A stretch of 64,000 bases of DNA, from contig NZ_AUXV01000007.1 in NCBI RefSeq assembly GCF_001625575.1, forward strand, positions 248,001 through 312,000. The letters are read 5' to 3'. The translations under genes and the position numbers were made by a program. The stretch comes from Pseudoalteromonas luteoviolacea S2607. Lineage in GTDB: Bacteria; Pseudomonadota; Gammaproteobacteria; Enterobacterales; Alteromonadaceae. Each line of letters starts with the position of its first letter. The first letter of the stretch is position 1. Below the pieces are notes generated by a model. The model saw only the letters and a list, made by a program, of their open reading frames with translations. It was not told the origin of the DNA and did not search any database. Of the stretch, positions 1-8,769 are shown one piece after another.

Positions 1-1
1 T

Positions 2-793
2 AAGTTTGACGAAGTAACTTGGGATGTGAACGCAGCATATCAATTGAATCGTGATATGAATGTTTACGCACAAATTCAAAAAGGTTACCAAAGTGGTGGC
101 TTTCCTCCACGCCCATTTGGTGGTGCGGACGCATTTGTATCATTTGATGAGACTAAAGCATTAAACTACGAAGTTGGTTTTAAAGGTCAAGTGCATGATC
201 AAGTTTCAATGATGCTAGCATTGTTTGTGACTGACTATACTGATTTAGCCTTGCCGTTTAACGATCCATCGAATGGCTTTAATACATATATTGAAAACGC
301 TGGTGAGTCTCGTGCACAAGGTATCGAGCTAGAAACAACTATTGCCATCACAGATGACTTTACAATTCGCAGCTCGGTAGGTTATCTAGATTCCGAAATC
401 ACACATGTTGATGAAGGTGTTCAAGGTATTACAGTAGGCAATGCACCCGCTCTAACACCGCGTTGGACGGTAATGGTTGCTCCTTCATATTTCATTGATA
501 TGGAGTCTGGTGCGACGGTAGCAGTTAACGCAAGTTATTCATACCGTTCGGATATGCAGGGTCAATCTGTGAACAACCCTAACGAGTTCATTGAATCTCG
601 TGAGCTATTCGGTTTCAACATCTCATACACTAACAGTGAAGGTGATACTGAAATAACGCTTTATGGCGAGAATGTGTTTAATGAGGTATACGACGTAGGT
701 CGCTTACAGCAGTCTGGCTTTGTAGGGGTTATGCGCAGCAATGACAGAAGTGAGTTTGGTCTTAAATTCAGAAAAGACTTCTGGTTAGACTAA
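2..793 (+). CDS. TonB-dependent outer-membrane receptor, C-terminal part (5' truncated by window)
   Basis: The reading frame is open from base 2, so the gene begins upstream of the window and the GTG at 26 is not a real start. The visible part is the C-terminal third of a TonB-dependent receptor beta-barrel: alternating aromatic strands such as YAQIQKGYQSGGF and ALNYEVGFKG, an IENAGESRAQGIELE segment typical of these barrels, and a last strand FGLKFRKDFWLD. Such receptors import iron complexes, vitamins or oligosaccharides through the outer membrane, driven by TonB-ExbBD. The plug domain lies outside the window, so the ligand cannot be guessed. A strong terminator follows directly. Confidence 0.9.
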   Translation, partial: KFDEVTWDVNAAYQLNRDMNVYAQIQKGYQSGGFPPRPFGGADAFVSFDETKALNYEVGFKGQVHDQVSMMLALFVTDYTDLALPFNDPSNGFNTYIENAGESRAQGIELETTIAITDDFTIRSSVGYLDSEITHVDEGVQGITVGNAPALTPRWTVMVAPSYFIDMESGATVAVNASYSYRSDMQGQSVNNPNEFIESRELFGFNISYTNSEGDTEITLYGENVFNEVYDVGRLQQSGFVGVMRSNDRSEFGLKFRKDFWLD

Positions 794-798
794 TTCAT

Positions 799-829
799 TA
801 AAAAGGCCGGTAATTACCGGCCTTTTTAA
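799..829 (+). terminator. Rho-independent terminator of the TonB receptor
   Basis: An inverted repeat with arms AAAAAGGCCGG and CCGGCCTTTTT surrounds a short TAATTA loop and ends in a run of five T. It starts six bases after the receptor stop codon. Confidence 0.9.
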
Positions 830-943
830 TACAGAAACACAAGTGGTTATTTAGTTAATTGAGCGATCTAGATGGTTTAGGCATGACAGCCGCACAAGAT
901 TCCCCTAAACTCTTGGTAATATTAAGATTAGCCTGAAGATTGC

Positions 944-2923
944 ATGCAGTTTATAGTCCACACGCTATCCAGAATTATGGATGGGATCACTTCTCTGACC
1001 GTTTCGAGTAAGGGGATCGTGATAGAAGATAAGCAAGGAAAAAAGCTATATACTTGGCAGTCGCAATTGCAACCTCCGCAAATCCTTGCGGGTAAAATCA
1101 CACCTAAAATTCAAATCTTTATGCCGGATACACGCATTAAAGTACGCATCAAAGAGTGCGATCTTGACCATGCCCAGTTTGAGCTACAAAAGTTTTGGCT
1201 CACATCACACATGGTTAAATTGCGTCAAAGTATTGCAAAGATTGAAGCTTTGCTTGAACGACGATATTTGTCTCATGGTCTACTTAAAGCTGCAAAAGAC
1301 ATGGCACAAGAGCTTGCGAGTCACTGGCTCACATGGTCGATGGATCAAAGGCTAGAAGCTTACTTTGCTCAAACCCGCTATACCCTTGAGGAAGTACATA
1401 CTTGGCAGCCACAAGATGTTGATGATTTCAGAGAAGCATTCATAGCTAAACAACTGGCTGACTATGAAGATTTTTTTGATAGTATTGCGGGGCACCCTTT
1501 AACGATTGCACAAAGGCGAGCGTGTGTTGTTATTGATGAACGACAATTACTATTGGCAGGTGCGGGTACTGGCAAAACGAGTGTCATGGTGGCTAAAGCG
1601 GGCTACCTAATTACAGCCGGAGTAGCAGATGCATCACAAATTCTGATGTTAGCTTATGGTAAAGAGGCGGCCAATGAAATGCAGTCTCGATTATCAGATG
1701 CACAGCTACCTGTTACGTGCCGTACCTTTCATAGTTTAGGCATTCGGATTCTCACAGAGGTAGAAGGAAAGGCACCACAGTTGTCTCAGTTGAGTAACGA
1801 CGAGAATCAAAAACGCCAATTTCTTCTCGAGACGCTTCAATCTCTTTGCCAAGACCGAGATTTCGCAAATAATTTACTGGCTCTGCTAAAAGAGAGCTTT
1901 AATCTCGACGCGCATGAAGTCGAAATCGACTTCGCTGCTCCGTATTTGGACAAATTGGTTAAACAGTTCAGCGAGTTAATTGGTTTGTATAAGCAAAGTT
2001 GCAGCTTGGGCCCAGGACATATACAAAAAATTGAGTCTGAGTTTGAGCTTTATCTCGCCGTTTTCAGACCGGTGTTGACAGAATACCAGTTGTATCTCAA
2101 CAATGAGCGTGCGATTGATTATGATGATATGATCAGTAGTGCAACTAAATACGTAAAGACTGGGCAGTTCAAAAGTGAATGGTCGCATGTATTAGTGGAT
2201 GAATTTCAGGATATTTCGCCTGCCAGAGCGGAGCTTGTCAAAGCGCTATTGGTACAACGTCATCGTAGTTACTTATTTGCTGTAGGGGACGATTGGCAAT
2301 CTATTTATCGTTTTAGTGGCGCTGATCTGTCGCTAACAACGCACTTTTCTCAACACTTTGGGCCATCAACGGTGATGCAGCTCGACAAAACATTCCGCTA
2401 CCCTCAAGATCTTTTGGATTTGGCCAGTGACTTTGTTTGCCAAAACCCTCAGCAAATTGTTAAGCAAGTAAGAGCGCAGATCTTGTCGGATGGACCATCA
2501 GTGGTTATTGAGCACGATCAGCAAAACGATTTGGTTTATGCAAAATTATCTGAGCTATCTAAAATAGCGCCTCATTGCTCTGTCATGATACTGGCTCGTT
2601 ACCACAAACAGTTACCTGATAATCAAACACTTCAAAAGCTAAATAATCAGTTCAACACCATCAATATAAAGTCAATGACCTTCCATGCCGCAAAAGGAAA
2701 AGAGGCAGATTACACGATCATCATAGGGCTCGATAAGCGTGTGCCAACGAAACAAACAACCGATAAAGTAATAGATGCGTTCTTGCCTGCACTGGAAGCC
2801 TTTCCTTATGCAGAAGAGCGGCGTCTGTTTTACGTAGCACTGACACGGGCAAAAAAGTGTGCGTTTATCATGTCGCCAAAAGAGCCCAGCCGTTTTATCT
2901 GCGAAATTGCAGAGCAGCTATAA
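944..2923 (+). CDS. helD: DNA helicase IV (superfamily 1, HelD)
   Basis: ATP-dependent 3'-5' DNA helicase of the UvrD/Rep superfamily 1; E. coli helicase IV is 684 residues, this protein 659. The N-terminal 180 residues match the HelD-specific domain, ending in an ADYEDFFDSI stretch like the E. coli ADYADFF. Walker A is AGAGTGKT near residues 205-212, motif II is LVDEFQDISPARAEL near 416, motif III VGDDWQSIYRFSGA near 447, and motif VI EERRLFYVALTRAKK near 625. All helicase motifs are intact. The ATG at 944 has only a weak upstream ribosome binding site. The gene sits alone between the receptor terminator and the dehydrogenase 40 to 80 bases downstream. Role in repair or recombination is inferred from the family. 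Confidence 0.93.
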   Translation: MQFIVHTLSRIMDGITSLTVSSKGIVIEDKQGKKLYTWQSQLQPPQILAGKITPKIQIFMPDTRIKVRIKECDLDHAQFELQKFWLTSHMVKLRQSIAKIEALLERRYLSHGLLKAAKDMAQELASHWLTWSMDQRLEAYFAQTRYTLEEVHTWQPQDVDDFREAFIAKQLADYEDFFDSIAGHPLTIAQRRACVVIDERQLLLAGAGTGKTSVMVAKAGYLITAGVADASQILMLAYGKEAANEMQSRLSDAQLPVTCRTFHSLGIRILTEVEGKAPQLSQLSNDENQKRQFLLETLQSLCQDRDFANNLLALLKESFNLDAHEVEIDFAAPYLDKLVKQFSELIGLYKQSCSLGPGHIQKIESEFELYLAVFRPVLTEYQLYLNNERAIDYDDMISSATKYVKTGQFKSEWSHVLVDEFQDISPARAELVKALLVQRHRSYLFAVGDDWQSIYRFSGADLSLTTHFSQHFGPSTVMQLDKTFRYPQDLLDLASDFVCQNPQQIVKQVRAQILSDGPSVVIEHDQQNDLVYAKLSELSKIAPHCSVMILARYHKQLPDNQTLQKLNNQFNTINIKSMTFHAAKGKEADYTIIIGLDKRVPTKQTTDKVIDAFLPALEAFPYAEERRLFYVALTRAKKCAFIMSPKEPSRFICEIAEQL

Positions 2924-3007
2924 GCTAACTATCGGTTTTATGAAAGCTCGCAAAGTTAGATTTTGACGACTAAAGTTGATTTAAAAGATCAACATAGCGA
3001 GCGAGAA

Positions 3008-4294
3008 ATGGACAATGATCTGCTGGCGGACGCGTTAGTACGTTTGAGCACTATTGCTAAGCATCTTAATATTTCTAGTCATACACTTCAGGCGTTGAGC
3101 CAACCTTTATGTACCTTAACGAGCTATATCTCTATCAGAAAAGATAATGGCGAGTCGGCCTACTTTAAAGCATACCGCTGTCGATATAACAGTTTACTTG
3201 GACCAACCAAAGGTGGGATCCGCTTTCACCCAAGTGTTGATCAGAGTGAGGTTGAAGCTCTAGCCCTTTGGATGACTTTGAAATGTGCTGCCGTAAACGT
3301 ACCGTTTGGTGGGGCAAAGGGGGGGATCTCTGTCAATGCAAAATCGTTGTCTGCACTCGAATTAGAACGACTCTCCCGCTCTTATGTAAGGGCTATGGCT
3401 GACTTCATTGGCCCCCAGACAGATATTCCAGCACCTGATATGTATACAAATGAACGTGTGATGGGTTGGATGATGGACGAGTATGAGACCATTAAACGCG
3501 TCAAAGCACCCGATGTCATAACAGGTAAGCCACTGGTATTTGGAGGCAGTGTTGGTCGCACTGGCGCAACGGGGACAGGTGCCTTTCTCTGCATAGAAGC
3601 ACTGGCTAAAAAGAGAAATTGGCAAAAACACAAACAGACGGTAGCAGTTCAAGGGTTCGGCAATGGTGGAGCACAATGCGCATTGTTACTACAAAAGGCT
3701 GGATATAAGGTAGTCGCCGTCAGTGATTCAAAAGGTGCAATTTATTCACCCGAAGGTCTGGATATTCTAAGTATCCTGTATGAAAAGCAAAAGAGTAGGC
3801 AGCTTAAAGCCGTTTATTGTGAAAACTCCGTGTGTGAACTAGTCAGCCACAAGGTATTGACTAATGAAGAGTTGTTAGCATTAGATGTAGATATTTTAAT
3901 CCCGGCAGCGGTCGCGGGTGTGATAACTGAGGCAAATGCCGGTTTGGTAAAAGCAGGCACGATTGTGGAAATAGCCAACGGGCCAGTTAGCGCTGCTGCT
4001 GACAGTATATTGCACGAGAAGGGGGTGTTTGTTATTCCCGATATACTCGCCAATGCTGGGGGGGTGATTGTCAGTTATTTTGAGTGGTGCCAAAATCGCC
4101 AAGGTGAGCTTTGGAGTGAAGAGCAAGTTACAACTAAACTTTCTGACTATATTCACAAAGCTTTTGAGCAAGGCTGGCAGCGCCATGTCAGTACCAATAT
4201 CGACATGCGAGATGCGATTTATGCGCAGGCGTTGGAAAGGCTGACATTGGCAATCGAAGCACATGGCACACATGATTACTTTAATGCCAACTAG
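3008..4294 (+). CDS. Glutamate dehydrogenase (Glu/Leu/Phe/Val family)
   Basis: Oxidoreductase that interconverts glutamate and 2-oxoglutarate plus ammonia. The 428-residue protein carries the dimerisation/substrate domain with GPTKGGIRFHP, the substrate lysine in LKCAAVNVPFGG and the catalytic lysine in PFGGAKGG (about residue 104), the PAPDMYTNE loop, then a Rossmann domain with VAVQGFGNGG and the IANGPVS and DILANAGGV motifs. The family start aligns with ATG 3008 (MDNDLLADALVRL); an in-frame TTG at 2963 would add 15 residues and cannot be excluded. Cofactor preference (NAD or NADP) is not visible. It may be co-transcribed with helD, from which it is separated by less than 90 bases, although the functions are unrelated. 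Confidence 0.9.
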   Translation: MDNDLLADALVRLSTIAKHLNISSHTLQALSQPLCTLTSYISIRKDNGESAYFKAYRCRYNSLLGPTKGGIRFHPSVDQSEVEALALWMTLKCAAVNVPFGGAKGGISVNAKSLSALELERLSRSYVRAMADFIGPQTDIPAPDMYTNERVMGWMMDEYETIKRVKAPDVITGKPLVFGGSVGRTGATGTGAFLCIEALAKKRNWQKHKQTVAVQGFGNGGAQCALLLQKAGYKVVAVSDSKGAIYSPEGLDILSILYEKQKSRQLKAVYCENSVCELVSHKVLTNEELLALDVDILIPAAVAGVITEANAGLVKAGTIVEIANGPVSAAADSILHEKGVFVIPDILANAGGVIVSYFEWCQNRQGELWSEEQVTTKLSDYIHKAFEQGWQRHVSTNIDMRDAIYAQALERLTLAIEAHGTHDYFNAN

Positions 4295-4410
4295 CACGGC
4301 ATAGATTTTTATTTTTCATTATAAGGATGGCTAGAGTAGTTTAAATGTAGTCATTTTGTGGTTTTATATGAAGCTAATTATTTCTCAATAACATGATCGG
4401 AAAGTCAATC

Positions 4411-4431
4411 AAGCCTTCTTTAAGAAGGCTT
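4411..4431. terminator. Perfect palindrome between convergent genes, possible bidirectional terminator
   Basis: The arms AAGCCTTCTT and AAGAAGGCTT form a near loopless hairpin between the dehydrogenase stop (4294) and the convergent small peptide gene (stop at 4458). Neither side has a strong T run, so terminator function is only likely. Bases 4295-4410 hold nothing else recognisable. Confidence 0.5.
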
Positions 4432-4457
4432 GGGGTTAATATACTGCCTGACTAATT

Positions 4458-4649
4458 TTAACGGCAGCGATCAGTATATATCTGACATGGTTGTCCGGGG
4501 CCACGTTGTGTCCAGCAGACATCAACGGTATTGCAGACAATAACGCTCAAATGCTCTGCACCTCCAACTTGAGGTGTTGCTTCAAGTGGCAGGGTATTTT
4601 TATCAGTAGTTAGCTTTTTAATACTTTTTTTATTTAGTCTTAGATTCAT
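4458..4649 (-). CDS. Putative RiPP precursor peptide with TPQVGGA-type leader
   Basis: A 63-residue peptide starting at ATG 4649, chosen over an upstream in-frame ATG at 4688 because AAGGAT lies at a good distance before 4649. The N-terminal half is a Lys/Asn/Leu-rich leader (MNLRLNKKSIKKL...) ending in ATPQVGGA, the layout seen in lanthipeptide-like and other double-glycine RiPP precursors. The C-terminal half (about 30 residues) has four cysteines and several Thr/Ser, ending CQIYTDRCR. No modification enzyme, peptidase-transporter or immunity gene is adjacent. The next gene is a TonB receptor transcribed in the same direction from far upstream. Peptide function (antimicrobial, signal or metal binding) is unknown; assignment rests on the leader pattern only. 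Confidence 0.62.
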   Translation of the reverse strand: MNLRLNKKSIKKLTTDKNTLPLEATPQVGGAEHLSVIVCNTVDVCWTQRGPGQPCQIYTDRCR

Positions 4650-4944
4650 AATAAATATCCTTCTTTTTATAAAATAGGCTAGCTTCATTAGCTTTAATGT
4701 CCCTATGAAGGCGATAGCCCTTCGCTTGTATAGACTACTAAGATCAATCGTTTACTCTTCTGGCTATGGAATAATATATTGATCCCAACAACCTTACTAA
4801 TTTATTAATATCATGGAAATGAAAACAAGGGCAAGTATGTTTTTTATACAAATGTTAAGGGCTATTCACGTGGGGCAAGGAAGCTGAGATTAATACCATG
4901 ATTTGCAACTTAGATATTATTTTATGTGTGAGAGGTTAATGAAA
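4650..4944. other. Intergenic region upstream of the peptide precursor
   Basis: About 295 AT-rich bases between the peptide gene and the terminator of the TonB receptor. It must hold the peptide promoter if the receptor terminator works. A short imperfect hairpin GAAGGCGATAGCCCTTCGC near 4707 is the only structure noticed. Confidence 0.5.
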
Positions 4945-4979
4945 AAGGGACGCCAGCCCCTATTTTGTAGAGCTGGCGT
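4945..4979 (-). terminator. Rho-independent terminator of the TonB receptor at 4993-7512
   Basis: Read on the minus strand, arms ACGCCAGC and GCTGGCGT enclose a 14-base loop and are followed by CCCTTTTTC. It lies just after the receptor stop codon. Confidence 0.85.
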
Positions 4980-4992
4980 AAGAGGGGTTTAC

Positions 4993-7512
4993 TTAAAAGT
5001 TGAATGCGACCTTGCCATAAACAAAGCGGCCATCGGTGTTGTACGCCGAGAATGCTGAATACGGGAAGATTTGATTAAAGTTACTAAACCCAATGTTGCC
5101 AACCGTATCTTGTGGGTATTGATCAAACAAGTTGTTTGCACCAATAGCGAAGCGCCATTGCTCGTTATACTGGTATGCGACTTCAAGATCAGTTATCCAC
5201 TTTGCATCAATGACTTCGTCTTTTTCCACAGTGCTGGATGAATCAATGGTTTCACCATATCTGGTGGCCTTTAAAATAGCTGTCCAATCTTGATATTGCC
5301 AAGTTGCAACCAAGTTAACTTTATTTTTTGGTGTGCCATCTTCAAAACGTGCAATCTCACGACGTGCAAAGTATTGGTATTCGTCACCTAGTGCAGCCAA
5401 CTCAGCTGGGTTATCTTTTACATTCGTTACTTCTGTATCGTTGCGGTTTAATGCTGCGCTTAGAGCTAAGTTGCCATAGGCATCTAGATTAAAATTATAA
5501 GTTGCAACGATATCTACACCTTGCGTTCTAGAATCAATTGCATTGGTAAAGTATCGAACTCGTTGTACATTGTGCTCTCCTGCAGTCGCTAGAATTTGTT
5601 CTACTGCATCACCACTTAGGTTTTCAGACATCACAATGCGGTCATCAATGTCAATACGGTAAGCGTCGAATGTAAGACTAAAATCTCCTGCGCTGTATAT
5701 GAAGCCAGCAGTGATATTTACTGACTCTTCAGCTTCCAGTGGACGCGCTCCAAGAGCTTGAGCAGCTGCTGTATCAACTGGGAACAAACCGACTTCATTA
5801 GGAACGCCATTCTCGAAAACGGTTGCAATAGATTTATATGAAGACTGTGCCAATGAGGGGGCTCTAAATCCTGTGCTCAGTGCACCACGAAAAGAGAGTT
5901 CATCGCTCAATGCGTAACGACTCGCAACTTTTCCGGTGAGTGTGGAACCAAAGTCACTATAATCTTCAAAACGCGCTGCTAACACGATATTCCAGTCTGC
6001 GTTTATATACGTGTCAAACTCGGTGAAGAGCGCGATGTTATTACGAGACTCGTTAACTGCGCTGGCAGGAGAAAAGCCAGCTAATACCTGCGCGCCACCA
6101 GCTGCAACTGGAGAGCCGTTAGCATCCAACACAGTTAAGTATGACGCTTCTTCCCCCGCTTTTATTTGGTATGACTCATGGCGGTATTCGGCACCGACAG
6201 TAATATAGACTTCTTCATATAAACCAAAATCGAAGCTATTTTTGGCATCAAAATTTAATGTGAGCTGATCATATACTAGCGCGCCATTATCAAACTCAGT
6301 AGGGCTATGGACACCTAGGGATGTATTTAAACTATTTGTTACACCAAAATTAAATTCATTGCGACCAAAGTTTGCGCTGTTATCAATGTCCCAGTTCGCA
6401 ATTTGAGTCGTTATGCCCACTGCAAAAGCAAAGTCTTCTACTTCGGTAGTAATTTGCGGTAAGAAACCATCAGGGTACACTGCGATTAGGTTACGGCTAT
6501 CTTTCGGTCGGCGGAAAAAGCCGCCAGAATTACCCTCACGCTCTGAATAACTACCAAAAGAATATAATGTAGTATTTCCGGTTAAGTCGTAGCCAGCATT
6601 GTAGAAAAAGGCAAAGTCTTCAATATCGGCTTTACCAAAGCGGTGATTATATCTCTGCGCATTAAACTCTCGCGGATCTAGGTTGCCATTGTCATCACGC
6701 GCGTATTGTTCTCGAGGGTCGAAACCTGAGCGATTTGAAGGCGCTTTATTTCGAGTTTCTGCCGAAAGATGAATGAAGCCCGCTTCGCCAAGAGGTAGGC
6801 CGATATTACCACTGATAGTGCTGGTATTGCCGTCACTTATCGTGCGGTCTTCCCCTAATTCAAAAGCAAGATCACCGCTGTCATTTTGAGATACGCCCGC
6901 AAGCTGTTTGGCGCCAGCCATTTGGGTATCGTATTTACCATAGGTAAAATTAAGTGACCCCCCTTCATCCGCATCTTTTAGTACGATGTTGATTACGCCG
7001 GCAATCGCATCAGAACCATACTGTGCCGCAGCGCCATCTCTAAGCACTTCAATGCGTTTAATAGCAGCTGTTGGGATCATGTTCAAGTCTACGGCTGAAG
7101 ACCCACGTCCTACCGTGCCATTTAAGTTGAGTAAGGCGCTGGAGTGACGACGTTTTCCATTGATTAGAACCAAAGTATGATCTGGGGCTAAACCTCTTAA
7201 TACAGCTGGACGGGCGTGGTCTGTTCCGTCGGCAAGTTGAGAATTTGGAAAGTTAAAACTGGGTACTAGCGTCGTGAGCACCTGGCTTAGCTCTAATTGT
7301 CCTGAACTATTGATCTCATCAAGATTAATTATGTCTACTGGCACAGTGCTCTCAGCAATACTTCGCAGGCTTCTTCTTGTACCTGTTACTTCAATAACCT
7401 CAGGCTTTATTTCTGGTTTAGAGCTAGCGGACTCTTGAGCTTGAAGTGTAAATACAGGTGCTGAGGCTAGTATCAGACTAACTGATGCTGCCACGAAGTT
7501 TGGTTTCAACAT
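4993..7512 (-). CDS. TonB-dependent outer-membrane receptor
   Basis: Complete 839-residue receptor. Residues 1-25 are a signal peptide (SLILASAPVFTLQA), followed by a likely TonB box in KPEVIEVTGTRR (about 36-47). The plug domain runs to about residue 190 with LRGLAPDHTLVLINGKRRHSSA, PTAAIKRIEVLRDGAAAQYGSDAIAGVINIVLK. The barrel includes FRAPSLAQSSYKS and YNFNLDAYGNLALSA and ends YGKVAFNF with a terminal aromatic residue for BAM recognition. AGGATAAATA supports the ATG at 7512. The plug resembles the large Alteromonadales class that imports iron complexes or oligosaccharides; substrate is not visible. The LytTR gene upstream on the same strand may control it. Confidence 0.93.
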   Translation of the reverse strand: MLKPNFVAASVSLILASAPVFTLQAQESASSKPEIKPEVIEVTGTRRSLRSIAESTVPVDIINLDEINSSGQLELSQVLTTLVPSFNFPNSQLADGTDHARPAVLRGLAPDHTLVLINGKRRHSSALLNLNGTVGRGSSAVDLNMIPTAAIKRIEVLRDGAAAQYGSDAIAGVINIVLKDADEGGSLNFTYGKYDTQMAGAKQLAGVSQNDSGDLAFELGEDRTISDGNTSTISGNIGLPLGEAGFIHLSAETRNKAPSNRSGFDPREQYARDDNGNLDPREFNAQRYNHRFGKADIEDFAFFYNAGYDLTGNTTLYSFGSYSEREGNSGGFFRRPKDSRNLIAVYPDGFLPQITTEVEDFAFAVGITTQIANWDIDNSANFGRNEFNFGVTNSLNTSLGVHSPTEFDNGALVYDQLTLNFDAKNSFDFGLYEEVYITVGAEYRHESYQIKAGEEASYLTVLDANGSPVAAGGAQVLAGFSPASAVNESRNNIALFTEFDTYINADWNIVLAARFEDYSDFGSTLTGKVASRYALSDELSFRGALSTGFRAPSLAQSSYKSIATVFENGVPNEVGLFPVDTAAAQALGARPLEAEESVNITAGFIYSAGDFSLTFDAYRIDIDDRIVMSENLSGDAVEQILATAGEHNVQRVRYFTNAIDSRTQGVDIVATYNFNLDAYGNLALSAALNRNDTEVTNVKDNPAELAALGDEYQYFARREIARFEDGTPKNKVNLVATWQYQDWTAILKATRYGETIDSSSTVEKDEVIDAKWITDLEVAYQYNEQWRFAIGANNLFDQYPQDTVGNIGFSNFNQIFPYSAFSAYNTDGRFVYGKVAFNF

Positions 7513-7806
7513 TATTTATCCTAGCGAGTTGATTTGAAAATGATGATTAGTTCAGTGGTTAGATTGAGACTAAATACTTATTGGGATGCGGATAGTAATG
7601 AGTAATTTATGCGTCGTTAAATTCAATTTCGTTATAGATTATAACTTCTAACGTTTGGCTATTTACTTGGAAAAGGTACGCTACCAAATGGTTTCAAATC
7701 ATTAATAAATTTAAATATATTCGTGCTTGGCGGGGTTGATTTTAACATTCATTAAATTATGCCAATCTATGAATAAGATATTTTATTGTGATGATAAAGT
7801 TAAAGT

Positions 7807-8652
7807 TCATGCCTTCGGCGTCTCAAGCGCAAGCTTAAAATCATTTTTGTATCGTCGAGACAAATTTACTTCTACACCTGACTCTAGCGTGATAATGCCA
7901 TCTCCACTGGAGGCATATCGAACCGATTTAATCTTGTGGTCATTGACTGCGAATCTGCGGTGTACGCGAGTCACATGCGCTGTGGCTAATCTATTACTAA
8001 GGCTGTTTAATGTTTCGCGTAGCGGGTAAATTCGACCTTTGCTATGCAAGTTGACGTAGTTTCCTGAAGCTTCGTACCATTCAATTTCTGAGACTTTAAT
8101 TAGATGCTCTCCCCCATGTTTTTTAACCAGAAACTGAGTGGGGGGTTGATTTAAAGGTATCTTTTGTTGCTCATAGTCAGAGGAAGACTCAAGAACCCAT
8201 TTGGCACTATGGAAAATGAAGAATATAAACAGGTACGAAAGCAAATCTTTTCGGTATTCGTACCAAAACTCTTGGTAATAGTCTCCAAAATCATAGTTTC
8301 CCTGCATCACCAAATATGCCAAGTGGCGCAGTCCCACCATGATCAGGACATGACATAAAGAAAATACCAATGATGAGGCTATATGTATGATCACTTGCAT
8401 CAATGGTGGCGTTGATTTAATTGGATAGCGTTGAAATATTGCGATTAACATGGGAATGAGCGCAAGCAAAGCAAGTGCACTTGTGTACTCCCATACAAAG
8501 GGTTCCCATAACTGTGTCGTCGATATTCCATCGCGGTTATGTTCTGTCCAAACAGATAAAGCATTGACCGTATTATTGATAAATAAATAAAGCGTGGCAG
8601 CAATGTATCCACACAGTGCGGTATGTTGTTTTATTGTTTTTTCTAACCACAT
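7807..8652 (-). CDS. Membrane-anchored LytTR-family transcriptional regulator
   Basis: A 281-residue protein with about four hydrophobic helices in residues 12-160 (ATLYLFINNTVNAL, ALALLALIPMLIAIF, IIHIASSLVFSLCHVLIMVGL, LLSYLFIFFIFHSA) and a C-terminal LytTR DNA-binding domain from about 175 (FLVKKHGGEHLIKVSEIEWYEASGNYVNLHSK, ending VEVNLSRRYKNDFK). LytTR domains bind DNA through beta strands, and membrane-fused versions are common in Xanthomonadales and Alteromonadales. No receiver domain is present, so the membrane part probably senses the signal. The gene is divergent from an acyltransferase gene and lies upstream of the TonB receptor on the same strand. The 294 bases between them hold a GGTACGCTACC palindrome (near 7674) and a TAACGTTTGG that resembles a LytTR half-site. 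Confidence 0.88.
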   Translation of the reverse strand: MWLEKTIKQHTALCGYIAATLYLFINNTVNALSVWTEHNRDGISTTQLWEPFVWEYTSALALLALIPMLIAIFQRYPIKSTPPLMQVIIHIASSLVFSLCHVLIMVGLRHLAYLVMQGNYDFGDYYQEFWYEYRKDLLSYLFIFFIFHSAKWVLESSSDYEQQKIPLNQPPTQFLVKKHGGEHLIKVSEIEWYEASGNYVNLHSKGRIYPLRETLNSLSNRLATAHVTRVHRRFAVNDHKIKSVRYASSGDGIITLESGVEVNLSRRYKNDFKLALETPKA

Positions 8653-8769
8653 TACAGCTCATCCCTTATTCCCACCGCTCATCACTATATTCATGAATTT
8701 CAATAGCATGGGTGGTTAACTGAGTTTACTACTTAAACACAATAAAAAAATAACATGCTAGGAGGGACT

